From: Gemmatimonadota bacterium
Lineage (GTDB): Bacteria > Gemmatimonadota > Gemmatimonadetes > Longimicrobiales > Gaopeijiaceae
DNA: 55,077 nt
Direction: 5' to 3'
NCBI GenBank assembly: GCA_009692205.1
Contig: SHZR01000019.1
Span: 1-55,077, forward strand
Below are positions 7,574 to 19,115 of this stretch, piece by piece. Each line of letters opens with the position of its first letter. Position 1 is the stretch's first letter. The position numbers were made by a program, and so were the translations under genes. The notes below the pieces were generated by a model. The model saw only the letters and a program-made list of their open reading frames with translations, did no database searches and had not been told where the DNA came from.

Positions 7574-8890
7574 ATGGCGAACGCCGACCTCATGGACAAG
7601 CTCGTGTCGCTCTCCAAGCGGCGCGGATTCATTTTCCAGTCGTCGGAGATATACGGCGGCACCGGGTCGGTGTGGGACTACGGCCCGCTCGGCGTCGAGC
7701 TGAAGCGGAACCTCAAGGACCGGTGGTGGTCCTCGATGGTGCACCAGCGCGACGACATCGAGGGTCTCGACGCCGCCATCCTGATGCACCCCCGCGTGTG
7801 GGAAGCCTCCGGGCACGTCGAGGGCTTCGTGGATCCACTGGTCGAGTGTACCCAGTGCCACCGCCGCTTCCGCGCAGACATGCCGGAGGTCGCGGGCGGG
7901 CAGTGCCCGACATGCGGCACGAAGGGCGCGTTCACCGAGCCCCGCATGTTCAACCTCATGTTCAAGACGTTCATGGGGCCGGTGGAGGACTCCTCGGCGA
8001 CCATCTACATCCGCCCGGAGACCGCCCAGGGGATCTACGTCAACTTCCTGAACGTGCAGGGCGCCGCCCGCCAGCAGGTGCCCTTCGGGATCGCGCAGAT
8101 CGGCAAGGCATTCCGCAACGAGATCACGCCGGGGAATTTCATCTTCCGCACGCGTGAGTTCGAGCAGGCCGAGATGCAGTTCTTCGTCAAGCCGGGATCC
8201 GACGAGGAGTGGTTCGAGAAGTGGATGGACGTCCGCATGCAGTGGCACAAGGACCTCGGCATCCGCACGGAGAAGCTGCGCTTCCACGAGCACGGCCCGG
8301 ACGAACTCGCGCACTACGCCAAGAAGGCGTTCGACATCGAGTACGAATTTCCGTTCGGCTGGAAGGAATTCGAGGGGATCCACAATCGCACGGACTTCGA
8401 CCTCACCAGGCATCAGGAGTACTCGGGCAAGCGGCTCGAGTACATCGATCCGGTTACGAACGAGCGCTACGTGCCCTATGTGATCGAGACCTCGATGGGT
8501 GTGGACCGCACGGCGCTCGTGCTGCTCGCCGACGCGTATCGCGAAGAGGAGATCGAGGGCGAGACCCGTGTCGTGCTCGGGCTCAAGCCCGCGCTCGCGC
8601 CGATCAAGGCTGCCGTGTTCCCGCTCATCAAGAAGGAAGGCATGCCCGAGATCGCGGAGAAGCTGCACGCCGATCTGCGTGCAGCCGCGATCCCGTCGTT
8701 CTACGACGTGTCCGGCGCGATCGGACGGCGCTACCGCCGGCAGGACGAGGTCGGCACGCCTTGGTGCATCACGGTCGACGGGCAGACCGTGCAGGACAGC
8801 ACGGTGACCATCCGAGAACGCGACACGCTCCAGCAGGTTCGTGTCGCCTCCGACAAGGTCGTCGGGTGGATTCGGGAGCGGCTGGCGTAG
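7574..8890 (+). CDS. glyQS: Glycyl-tRNA synthetase (single-chain alpha2 type)
   Basis: Class II aminoacyl-tRNA synthetase charging tRNA-Gly, 438 residues. Conserved segments: SRRGFIFQSSEIYGG-like start (KRRGFIFQSSEIYGGTGSV), a zinc-binding insertion CTQCHRRF...CPTCG, motif 2 at FRNEITPGNFIFRTREFEQ, glycine pocket EFEQAEMQFF, and motif 3 at IETSMGVDRTALVLL. The C-terminal anticodon-binding domain covers about residues 335-438 (ALAPIKAAVFPL). This is the homodimeric form, so no separate beta subunit is needed. The leader shows no T-box features. Confidence 0.97.
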   Translation: MANADLMDKLVSLSKRRGFIFQSSEIYGGTGSVWDYGPLGVELKRNLKDRWWSSMVHQRDDIEGLDAAILMHPRVWEASGHVEGFVDPLVECTQCHRRFRADMPEVAGGQCPTCGTKGAFTEPRMFNLMFKTFMGPVEDSSATIYIRPETAQGIYVNFLNVQGAARQQVPFGIAQIGKAFRNEITPGNFIFRTREFEQAEMQFFVKPGSDEEWFEKWMDVRMQWHKDLGIRTEKLRFHEHGPDELAHYAKKAFDIEYEFPFGWKEFEGIHNRTDFDLTRHQEYSGKRLEYIDPVTNERYVPYVIETSMGVDRTALVLLADAYREEEIEGETRVVLGLKPALAPIKAAVFPLIKKEGMPEIAEKLHADLRAAAIPSFYDVSGAIGRRYRRQDEVGTPWCITVDGQTVQDSTVTIRERDTLQQVRVASDKVVGWIRERLA

Positions 8891-8912
8891 GCGGGCACGT
8901 CCCGTCCAGGCG

Positions 8913-9638
8913 ATGAAGTTCGCCGACTTCGAGCGCCGCGCCCGAAAGGCATTCGAGGCGATCCCCGAGCAGTTCAAAGAGGGGATCGACGGGCTCGAGG
9001 TGAGCCGCGAGGCCGAGCCCCATCCGACGCTTCCCGAGGTCTACACGCTCGGCCAGTGCGTGACCGAGGAGCACCTCTCCGACTTCGGTGGTCCCGAGAC
9101 CACGCGCTCGCTCATCGTCCTCTACTGGGGATCGTTCCGAGAACTCGCCGACCTCGACGCCGAGTTCGACTGGGACAAGGAGACCTGGGAGACGTTGACC
9201 CACGAGCTGAGGCACCACCTCGAGTCGCTCGCGGGTGACGACGCGCTCGAGGGCGTCGACTACGCGGCCGACGAGCTCTTCAACCGTCAGGAAGGGCTGA
9301 CGTTCGACCCCTGGTACTACCAACAGGGCGAGGCCCTCGGCGGAGGTGTCTACGCGGTGGAGAGTCACCACCATGTCGAGCAGACCTGGGGCAAGGCCGC
9401 CTTCGAGCGCGCGAGGACCGTCGACTTCGACTGGCAGGGGGCGATGTATCGCATTCCGCGGCCCGCCGAGCTCGGCGACGTCCACTTCGTCGCGATCCTC
9501 GGTCCGGATTTCGAGGAGCAGAGCCTCGAGCTCGTGCTCGTGCGCCGGAGGAGCTTCTGGGAGGAGGCGAAGGCGCTCGCGGGCTCGTCGAAGGCCGCGG
9601 TGCTCGAGTCGGAGGCGGAGGCGGAGCGGCTCGACTAG
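8913..9638 (+). CDS. Minimal zincin-like metallopeptidase (PF06262-type)
   Basis: 241 residues. The N-terminal half matches the small 'zincin_1' family: FERRARKAFEAIPEQFKEGI opening, then an HExxHxxE site THELRHHLESLAG (His97, Glu98, His101, Glu104). In that family the second helix provides the zinc ligands; peptidase activity has been shown for very few members. The C-terminal half (residues 115-241) is an extension I do not recognise, rich in aromatic residues (TFDPWYYQQGE) and ending in an acidic helix. Start ATG 8913, closely following glyQS (22 nt), suggests cotranscription. Confidence 0.7.
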   Translation: MKFADFERRARKAFEAIPEQFKEGIDGLEVSREAEPHPTLPEVYTLGQCVTEEHLSDFGGPETTRSLIVLYWGSFRELADLDAEFDWDKETWETLTHELRHHLESLAGDDALEGVDYAADELFNRQEGLTFDPWYYQQGEALGGGVYAVESHHHVEQTWGKAAFERARTVDFDWQGAMYRIPRPAELGDVHFVAILGPDFEEQSLELVLVRRRSFWEEAKALAGSSKAAVLESEAEAERLD

Positions 9639-9706
9639 GAGCGCGAGGCCTCGCTCGCCATGCCGATCCGGGACGGGGCGCGCTTCCGTGCCGGACGGCA
9701 CCGGCC

Positions 9707-9712
9707 TACGTT
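9707..9712 (+). promoter_or_regulatory. Putative -10 box close to a start codon
   Basis: TACGTT lies 8 nt before ATG 9721 with no ribosome-binding site between. TTCCGT sits 17 bp upstream as a weak -35. The arrangement would give a leaderless or nearly leaderless mRNA. Confidence 0.35.
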
Positions 9713-9720
9713 CGAGGGCC

Positions 9721-10506
9721 ATGTCGCTTCACGACGCGTTCGCCCGCACAACGCCCTTCGAGATCGCTTTTCCGGACCGAGCGCGCTTCGACGCCCTCGT
9801 GGCGTCCGTCGCGGACGAGGCCGCGGAGCGGGGCACGGACCCGGCCGTCCCCGACGCGTTCGTCGCGTTCGCCTCGGTCGGGGCTTTCCTCGGGGAGATG
9901 CACGGTGAGGATGCTCCGCGTGTCGCGCTCCTGCAGCTCGGCGCCCTCACGTTCCACGCCGTCCACTTCGTGCGAGCCGGTTGCCCGCTCTTCCTGCTCG
10001 AGACGACCGCGTCGAGGCACCTCGTCGCCGCGGCTCCACTCGGGAGCCCCGTGCCGCCCGCGCAGGCCGGCTACGTCCAGCTTCCCCAGCACCTCTTCTG
10101 GACGAGCGGGGTCGAGGGCGGTGCGCCCGAGTCGCTGGACGGCATGTTCTGGACGGCGTCGCGCGAGGGTCGGCTCCACGTGCTCCCGATCGTGGGGCTG
10201 CGCCCCGACCGCCCGGGCTTCGGCGCCCTGTCGCTGCCGGACGCGCCGCTCGCGCACGCCGAGCGTTGGGTGCACGCGACCATGCGCGAGCGCGGTGGCG
10301 ACTACGCGAGCGCGCTGCCGGGCGCCGACCTGGACGGCCTGTACGCCATCGAATCCGCCGGGGAGGTTCTCAAGTTGCTCGCGCGCTTCTTCGCGTACGT
10401 GGGAGCGATCGCGTCGGTGCTCGAGACGGCTGAGCCCGCAGCGGAAGGAGCAAGCGGGCCGCGACCCTCCGCCCTCCCGTTCACGCGCGTGAAGGCGGTC
10501 GCCTAG
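9721..10506 (+). CDS. Protein of unknown function
   Basis: 261 residues; I do not recognise a family. It is acidic in its first 70 residues, then hydrophobic-aromatic (FHAVHFVRAGCPLFLLE, GYVQLPQHLFWTSGVEGG, LPGADLDGLYAIESAGEVLK). No signal peptide or confident membrane helix, so probably cytoplasmic. It ends 2 nt before nth begins, so the two are likely one transcript, which may hint at a repair- or redox-linked role, but this is only neighbourhood. A box TACGTT at 9707 suggests its own leaderless promoter. Confidence 0.65.
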   Translation: MSLHDAFARTTPFEIAFPDRARFDALVASVADEAAERGTDPAVPDAFVAFASVGAFLGEMHGEDAPRVALLQLGALTFHAVHFVRAGCPLFLLETTASRHLVAAAPLGSPVPPAQAGYVQLPQHLFWTSGVEGGAPESLDGMFWTASREGRLHVLPIVGLRPDRPGFGALSLPDAPLAHAERWVHATMRERGGDYASALPGADLDGLYAIESAGEVLKLLARFFAYVGAIASVLETAEPAAEGASGPRPSALPFTRVKAVA

Positions 10507-10508
10507 GA

Positions 10509-11159
10509 ATGCCGAGAGAATCCAAGAAGGCGCGCGCGGCGCGGGCCTCCGAGATCTACGAGCTGCTCTCGGACGAGTACCCCGACGCCCACTGCGAGCT
10601 GTCGTTCGCCAATCCGTTCCAGCTCGCCGTCGCGACGATTCTTTCGGCGCAAACCACGGACGCGCGCGTCAACATGGTGACGCCCGCGCTCTTCGCGCGG
10701 TATCCTGATGCGCTCGCGCTCGCGGCGGCCCGCCAAGAAGACGTTGAGGAGATCATCCGCTCGACCGGGTTCTTCCGGAACAAGGCGAAGAGCATCATCG
10801 GGTTTGCGCGCGGCGTGGTGGCAGATCACGACGGCGAGGTGCCCGCGAGCATGGTGGCGCTCGCGGCACTCCCCGGCGTCGGCCGGAAGACCGCCAACGT
10901 CATCCTCGGAAACGCGTTCGGCCTCGCGGAGGGCGTCGTGGTCGACACGCACGTCACACGGCTGGCGACGTTGCTGCGCTTCACGAACGAAGAGACCCCC
11001 GAAAAGATCGAACGGGACCTCGTGGCGCTCTTTCCGCGGGAGAGCTGGACCATGCTCTCGCACCTTCTCATATGGCACGGCCGCCGGGTTTGCATCGCGA
11101 GGAGGCCTCGCTGCGAGGCCTGCACCGTGTCGCACCTCTGTCCGTCGTCGCGCGTGTAG
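10509..11159 (+). CDS. nth: Endonuclease III (DNA glycosylase/AP lyase)
   Basis: 216 residues. Removes oxidised pyrimidines and nicks abasic DNA. The helix-hairpin-helix is ALPGVGRKTANVILGNAFG with the catalytic Lys in GRKTAN, and the catalytic Asp lies in VVDTHVTRL. The C-terminal 4Fe-4S loop C-x6-C-x2-C-x5-C is Cys195, Cys202, Cys205 and Cys211. All active residues are present. Starts 2 nt after the preceding gene; an HD-domain gene follows 33 nt later. Confidence 0.96.
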   Translation: MPRESKKARAARASEIYELLSDEYPDAHCELSFANPFQLAVATILSAQTTDARVNMVTPALFARYPDALALAAARQEDVEEIIRSTGFFRNKAKSIIGFARGVVADHDGEVPASMVALAALPGVGRKTANVILGNAFGLAEGVVVDTHVTRLATLLRFTNEETPEKIERDLVALFPRESWTMLSHLLIWHGRRVCIARRPRCEACTVSHLCPSSRV

Positions 11160-11192
11160 CTTCCTGTCTCCGGCCTCCAAGGAGTGACCCGT

Positions 11193-11762
11193 ATGCCTGA
11201 CCGCAACGACGCCCTTCGACTCCTCGAGGAGTGGGTAAAGAACGAAGGGCTCAAGAAGCACATGTTCGCGGTCGAGGCCGCGGTGAGGCACTACGCGGGT
11301 CTTCGTGGAGGAGATCCGGACGTCTGGGGTCTCGCCGGCCTGCTGCACGACCTCGACTGGGAGAAGCATCCTGAGAGGCATCCACTCGAGGCCGTCGATT
11401 ACTTGCGCTCGCAGGGATATCCGGAGGAGGTCCTCCACGCGATCCTGGCGCACCGCTCCGACTTCACGGGCGTGGAGCCCGTGAGCGACCTCGACAAGGT
11501 GCTCGTAGCGTGCGACGAGCTCTCGGGGTTCGTCGTCGCCGCATGCCTGGTGCGTCCGAACGGCGTCGACGACCTCGAGCCCAAGTCCGTCGTGAAGAAG
11601 CTCAAGGACAAGACGTTCGCCGCCGGCGTGAGCCGCGAGGAAGTGGAGCGAGGGGTCGCGCTGATCGGTATCGAGCGCGCCGAGCACATCAAGAATATCA
11701 TCGAGGCGCTGCGGGCGGCCGGCATCGAGCTGGGCATCACGGCGAAGGACCTGGCGAGGTAA
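11193..11762 (+). CDS. HD-domain hydrolase
   Basis: 189 residues, a compact HD domain: His26-region (KKHMFAVEAA), then LAGLLHDLDWEKHPERHP with the HD pair, and AILAHRSDFTGV plus KVLVACDELSGFV further on. Such small 'HDIG-type' proteins are predicted metal-dependent phosphohydrolases; many sit beside nucleic-acid metabolism genes but few have known substrates. The start is chosen at ATG 11193 because AAGGAG (11179-11184) lies 8 nt upstream; a GTG at 11184 inside that site is less likely. Probably cotranscribed with nth and closed by the hairpin at 11774. Confidence 0.8.
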   Translation: MPDRNDALRLLEEWVKNEGLKKHMFAVEAAVRHYAGLRGGDPDVWGLAGLLHDLDWEKHPERHPLEAVDYLRSQGYPEEVLHAILAHRSDFTGVEPVSDLDKVLVACDELSGFVVAACLVRPNGVDDLEPKSVVKKLKDKTFAAGVSREEVERGVALIGIERAEHIKNIIEALRAAGIELGITAKDLAR

Positions 11763-11773
11763 CAGCTTCAGCA

Positions 11774-11792
11774 GCGGTCGGAACCGCGTTTT
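11774..11792 (+). terminator. Intrinsic terminator after HD gene
   Basis: GCGGT (11774-11778), loop CGGA, ACCGC (11783-11787) then G and TTTT. A short G/C stem followed directly by a T-run fits a rho-independent terminator; the stem is only 5 bp. Confidence 0.45.
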
Positions 11793-11843
11793 CCCGCGGC
11801 GTGTAGGGAAGATCCGGTCGTCTCGTTGTCAGGCGGTTCGTCA

Positions 11844-14366
11844 GTGCACCCCACCCGATGGCTTCTGGTCACGCTCGTGGCCGGCCTGTGCTCCCAGGGC
11901 GTTTCCGCGCAGGACGTGGAGATGCTGGGGCGGCGCTACGGCACGCGGCCGCCGGACGGGTACTTCCGCGAGCTCGCCCGGAACCCAGACGCCTTCCGCT
12001 TCACGCGCGGGCGTGCGGCCCGAGGACGGGCGATCGAGGCGCTGCGGGCGCCGGTAGGCGGCGGGCCGGCCGGGGCAGGGGTGGCCGGAGGGCCGGCGCT
12101 CGCGATCGGACCGCGCGGACCGGTCGCAGGCACCTACCTCGTACCCGTCGTGCTCGGGCTGTTCAGTGACTCACCCAAGACGCCGCCGTACGACCGCGAC
12201 GCCATCCAGTCGGCGTTCTTCGACGCGCCCACGGGCACCGTGTCGGAATACTATGACGAGGTGTCGGGGGGCGACCTGGCGTTGGTCGGCGAATCGCTCC
12301 CCTGGGTGCAGGCCGCGCTTACGCAGACGACGGTGACCCAGAACGAGAGCGCGCTGGTATGCTGCGGCATTGGTGACTTCATCAAGCAGCTGCTGTCGCG
12401 CCAGGGCGTAGTCGATTGGGGCGCCTACGACAGCGACGGGCCTGACGGCCGCCCCAACTCTGGAGACGACGATGGCTACGTGGACGCTCTCGCGGTGATG
12501 CACCCCACCCGGGGCGGGGAGTGCGGGGGCACCGGTCTCACGAGCCGCATCTGGGCGCACAAGTGGACGCTCTCTCAAGCCAGCGGAACCGGCCCCTTCG
12601 TCACGACCAGCCTACGCAAAGGGGGTGGCGTGATCAAAATCGACGACTACTTCGTCCAGGGAGCGGTGTCGTGTGACTCATCCTCCCTCAACGAGATCGG
12701 GGTCTTTGTGCACGAGACCGGGCACGCATTCGGGCTCCCAGACTTGTACGACACACGTCAGTCCGGGCCCCGCCACAACGGCGCGGGCAACTGGGACCTC
12801 ATGGCCACGGGCACATGGGGATGCAACGGAAACACGCCGCAGCGCCCTTGTCACATGGGGGCGTGGAGCAAGGCGATGCTCGGCTGGGTCACGGTGACGA
12901 CCCTGCCCGCCGGTGCCGACCTGGGCACCCTGACGCTGCCGCCGGTCGAGACGAGCGGGGCGGTCTACCGGGCCAACGCGGGCGACGGCTCGGGCGAATA
13001 CTTTCTCCTGGAGAACCGGCAGCGGATCGGGTACGACAAAGGTCTGTGGTCCGAGGGCTTGCTCGTCTGGCAGATCGATACGGTTGCTCTGTCCGGGCGC
13101 TGGCCCTCGAACAGTGTGAACAGCGCCAACCACCTGGCCGTGTGGCTCCGCCAGGCAGACGGGCTCGACCAGCTCGCGTTGACCAGCGGCGGGAGCCGCG
13201 GCGACGCGGGCGATCCATTCCCGGGCCAGTTGCGGAGGAAGGAGTTCCACGCGGGATCCAACCCCGCGTCGGTCTCGTTCCAGGGGACCGGCACCGGGGT
13301 CACGGTCCTGGACATCACCACCGTGGGCTACGACGTCTCCTTACGGGTGCTCACCCGCTTCACGCGGCTGACGGTGACGTCCTTGGGCACCACGCCGGGG
13401 GCGAGCGGCCTCTTCACCGTGGACGGCGTCCCGCTACCCGCTCCTCCCGCCAACGTCGTGTTGTCCGCGCCGTTCGCTTCGCGCGCGCTCGTGGCCGCGG
13501 CAGACGAGGTCGTTCAGCCTGGCGCGCGCCGGCCGTTCGCGCAGTGGAGCGACACCCCGGCAGCGCCGCGCATCCGGACCATAAGCACGCCGCTCGTCGA
13601 CACGCACTACGTGGCCGCGTACGGCGGCACGCAGTACCAGCTCCTCGTCGGCCTGCTCGGAGGCGTGAACGGCGTGATACCCGGTACGCTCGCCACGACG
13701 CCCGCTTCGCCGGATCTGTGGTTCGCACAGTTCACGAGCGTCGAGGTCAGAGCGCTTCCCCAGACGGGGTTCAGCTTTTTCGCGTGGACGGGCTCCCTCC
13801 TGGGGCAGCCCAACCCAGCCACGGTGGTCATGAATGCGCCGGTGTTCGGCGGTGCGGACTTCCGGCTCGTCTACTCGGTGGCGGACGCGCAGCTTGCCAT
13901 CACAGCCACCGAGCCGCAGGACTTGCAGCTCACGGTCGTGAACGGCACCAGCCCGGTGACGTGGAGCCTGCTTGCCGGACCGCTCCCGACCGGGCTGGCG
14001 CTTTCCGGCAGCGGCCGGCTGACAGGTGCCTCACTCGACGTCGGATCCTATCCCGTGTCGATCGAAGCGGTCGACGCGCTCGGGCTCGCGGCGGCGGCGA
14101 TCCTGACCCTGGTCGTGAGCGAGCCGACGATTGCAGTTGCGGATCTGGCGTCGAGGTTCCTGCTCGGCGGCCCGACCTTGAGTGTCGTCGAGCAAGCCTT
14201 CCTCGACCGGCAGGGAAACAAGGGGGGTGCCTTCGACCTGGGTGACTTCCGTGCCTGGGTGCTGGCGCATCCGTCGCTCCCGCTGAGTGCCGACTTCGGA
14301 TCGGCCGCCGCGCCCCAGACTGTGTTCTTGCCGTTGCGCCTCGAGAAGCGGAGCGAAGGCCGATGA
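11844..14366 (+). CDS. Secreted M6-family metalloprotease
   Basis: About 840 residues with a signal peptide (WLLVTLVAGLCSQGVSAQD). The M6 (immune-inhibitor-A-like) domain spans residues 90-500: active site HETGHAFGLPDLYD (His290, Glu291, His294, Asp300), preceded by GTVSEYYDEVSGG and followed by NWDLMATGTWGC and AWSKAMLGWV. Next come repeat-rich beta modules, an Ig-like putative domain (GTSPVTWSLLAGPLPTGLA...LSGSGRLTG) and a C-terminal LDRQGNKGGAFDLGDFRAW element that looks like a calcium-loop/dockerin-style motif. Start: GTG 11844 gives a compact signal peptide; TTG 11826 is possible. Overlaps the next lipoprotein gene by 4 nt (ATGA). Likely degrades extracellular protein. Confidence 0.88.
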   Translation: MHPTRWLLVTLVAGLCSQGVSAQDVEMLGRRYGTRPPDGYFRELARNPDAFRFTRGRAARGRAIEALRAPVGGGPAGAGVAGGPALAIGPRGPVAGTYLVPVVLGLFSDSPKTPPYDRDAIQSAFFDAPTGTVSEYYDEVSGGDLALVGESLPWVQAALTQTTVTQNESALVCCGIGDFIKQLLSRQGVVDWGAYDSDGPDGRPNSGDDDGYVDALAVMHPTRGGECGGTGLTSRIWAHKWTLSQASGTGPFVTTSLRKGGGVIKIDDYFVQGAVSCDSSSLNEIGVFVHETGHAFGLPDLYDTRQSGPRHNGAGNWDLMATGTWGCNGNTPQRPCHMGAWSKAMLGWVTVTTLPAGADLGTLTLPPVETSGAVYRANAGDGSGEYFLLENRQRIGYDKGLWSEGLLVWQIDTVALSGRWPSNSVNSANHLAVWLRQADGLDQLALTSGGSRGDAGDPFPGQLRRKEFHAGSNPASVSFQGTGTGVTVLDITTVGYDVSLRVLTRFTRLTVTSLGTTPGASGLFTVDGVPLPAPPANVVLSAPFASRALVAAADEVVQPGARRPFAQWSDTPAAPRIRTISTPLVDTHYVAAYGGTQYQLLVGLLGGVNGVIPGTLATTPASPDLWFAQFTSVEVRALPQTGFSFFAWTGSLLGQPNPATVVMNAPVFGGADFRLVYSVADAQLAITATEPQDLQLTVVNGTSPVTWSLLAGPLPTGLALSGSGRLTGASLDVGSYPVSIEAVDALGLAAAAILTLVVSEPTIAVADLASRFLLGGPTLSVVEQAFLDRQGNKGGAFDLGDFRAWVLAHPSLPLSADFGSAAAPQTVFLPLRLEKRSEGR

Positions 14367-14749
14367 GGCCGCTGAAGCACTCGAGGCTTCTCGCCGGCTT
14401 GAGCGTCCTCGTGCTCGCGGCGTGCGACCTCGGTCCGAGCGGTCCGGGCACGGTCACGGGATCCGTGACGGGCAACCCGGCCCTCGGTGCGGTCGTGCTC
14501 GACGTGACGTGGCCCGGCGTCGTGGGCTTCGAGGGGCGGGGGAGCACGCAGGTGTACTCCGCGGCGGTCACGGGCTCGCCCGATCGCCACCGCGTGGTCC
14601 TCGTGAGCCCCACCGGCGGAGACCTTCCCTTCGCGATCGCGGTCGACGACGTGTACCTGGAGACCCCGGTCGCCACCGTCGTCGAAGCCGTGGGAACCGA
14701 CAACCTGGCGCTGTCGGTCGGAGGCCTCCGGGTCGTACTGGAACGCTAG
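14363..14749 (+). CDS. Small lipoprotein paired with M6 protease
   Basis: 128 residues. N-terminus RLLAGLSVLVLAACDLG is a classic lipoprotein signal with Cys at the LAAC lipobox, so the mature protein is membrane-anchored. The remainder is beta-rich (GTVTGSVTGNPALGAVVLDV, GSPDRHRVVLVSPTGG) and may be a single Ig-like or fibronectin-like domain. The ATGA overlap with the protease gene implies translational coupling and a joint role, perhaps as a tether or chaperone for the protease. No named family recognised. Confidence 0.7.
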   Translation: MRPLKHSRLLAGLSVLVLAACDLGPSGPGTVTGSVTGNPALGAVVLDVTWPGVVGFEGRGSTQVYSAAVTGSPDRHRVVLVSPTGGDLPFAIAVDDVYLETPVATVVEAVGTDNLALSVGGLRVVLER

Positions 14750-14764
14750 CCGCCGGCCTGGGAA

Positions 14765-14789
14765 GGGCGCAGCGGACGGCCGCTTGCCC
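14765..14789 (+). terminator. Hairpin between lipoprotein gene and carB
   Basis: AGCGG/CCGCT inside GGGC/GCCC with small internal bulges. A pyrimidine-rich stretch follows but no clean T-run, so a weak terminator is possible. Confidence 0.3.
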
Positions 14790-14857
14790 GACCCTCGCCC
14801 TTTCACGACTTTACCCCGCCCACGGACTTCGCCCTCGCCCAGGCGCCACTCGAGCAC

Positions 14858-18106
<3,249 letters not shown>

Positions 18107-18121
18107 GGGGCGCCGATTCCG

Positions 18122-19096
18122 GTGGGCATCACGACGGGCTTCTATCTCCATCCGGCTTCTCCCCTGCACGACACCGGGTGGGGCCACCCCGAGCACCAGG
18201 GGCGCCTCCGCGCGCTCGCGTCAGCGGTAGGCCGCGAGATGCTCTCGCTGCATGGCATCGTCGAGCAGCGAGAGGGCGCGGACGCCGACGTCGAGGACCT
18301 CCTCCGGGTCCACACGCAGGCGCATGTCGACACCGTGCGAGCGGCCTGCGACCTCGCCCGCACTCGGCAGGCGCTCATCTCTCTCGACGAGGACACGAAG
18401 GTCTCTTCGGCGTCGTGGGACGCCGCCGTCGGAAGCGCCGGGACCGCGATCGCGGCCGCGGCTGCTGTGGCGAGTGGGGACCTCCGCACCGCGTTCGTGG
18501 CCGCGCGTCCGCCCGGCCACCACGCGACGCCCGAGCGCGCGATGGGGTTCTGTCTCTTCAATTCCATCGCGATCGTCGCGCGTTGGCTGCAGGCCTATGG
18601 CCACGCCGAGCGCGTGCTCATCGTGGACTGGGACGTGCACCACGGCAACGGCACCCAGGATGCGTTCTACGAGGATCCGTCCGTCTACTTCCTGTCGCTG
18701 CACCAGTGGCCGCACTACCCGGGCACGGGCGTCGCGGAAGAGCGCGGCTCGGGCGCGGGCGAAGGCTACACCCTCAACGTGCCGCTCGCCGCGGGAACGT
18801 CGCGCGCGGAGTACCGGCGGCGGTTCGAGGGCGCCCTCGCCGAGGCCACCGGGGGCTTCAGACCCGACTTCGTGCTCGTGTCGTCGGGCTTCGACTCGAT
18901 GGCCGGGGATCCTCTCGGCGGCCTGCTCCTCGAGCCCGAGGACCTGCACGCGATGACGCGGCACCTGATCGACGAGGTCGCGAGCGACTGCGGCGGGCGT
19001 GTCGTCGCGCTCCTCGAAGGTGGCTACAACACGGAGCGCCTCGGGCTCGGCACCGCGGCGGTCCTCCGGGCGCTCGCGGGGCTGCCGCCGGCCTGA
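18122..19096 (+). CDS. Histone-deacetylase-family amidohydrolase
   Basis: 324 residues, arginase/deacetylase fold. Characteristic elements: HPASPLHDTGWGHPEHQGRL, the active-site RPPGHHATPERAMGFCLFN, the zinc-binding DWDVHHGNGTQDAFY, and SSGFDSMAGDPLGGL with the second Asp ligand, then EGGYN. The catalytic His pair and Asp/His/Asp zinc ligands are intact. Bacterial members deacetylate acetylpolyamines, acetoin-linked or protein substrates; the true substrate is unclear. GTG start 15 nt after carB. Confidence 0.9.
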   Translation: MGITTGFYLHPASPLHDTGWGHPEHQGRLRALASAVGREMLSLHGIVEQREGADADVEDLLRVHTQAHVDTVRAACDLARTRQALISLDEDTKVSSASWDAAVGSAGTAIAAAAAVASGDLRTAFVAARPPGHHATPERAMGFCLFNSIAIVARWLQAYGHAERVLIVDWDVHHGNGTQDAFYEDPSVYFLSLHQWPHYPGTGVAEERGSGAGEGYTLNVPLAAGTSRAEYRRRFEGALAEATGGFRPDFVLVSSGFDSMAGDPLGGLLLEPEDLHAMTRHLIDEVASDCGGRVVALLEGGYNTERLGLGTAAVLRALAGLPPA

Positions 19097-19104
19097 GCAC
19101 CGGA

Positions 19105-19110
19105 TACCTT
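19105..19110 (+). promoter_or_regulatory. Putative -10 box 5 nt before a start codon
   Basis: TACCTT ends 5 nt before ATG 19116, with no Shine-Dalgarno sequence. CTGCCG lies 17 bp further up. Suggests a leaderless start for the M24 gene in addition to read-through. Confidence 0.35.
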
Positions 19111-19115
19111 TCGGC

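Noticed and set aside
9643-9654. GCGAGGCCTCGC palindrome after the zincin gene
   Set aside because: No loop for a hairpin and no T-tract, so not a terminator.
12815-14245. Plus-strand overlapping frame inside the M6 protease
   Set aside because: Arg/Gly/Pro-rich shadow frame; the protease frame carries a signal peptide and catalytic motif.
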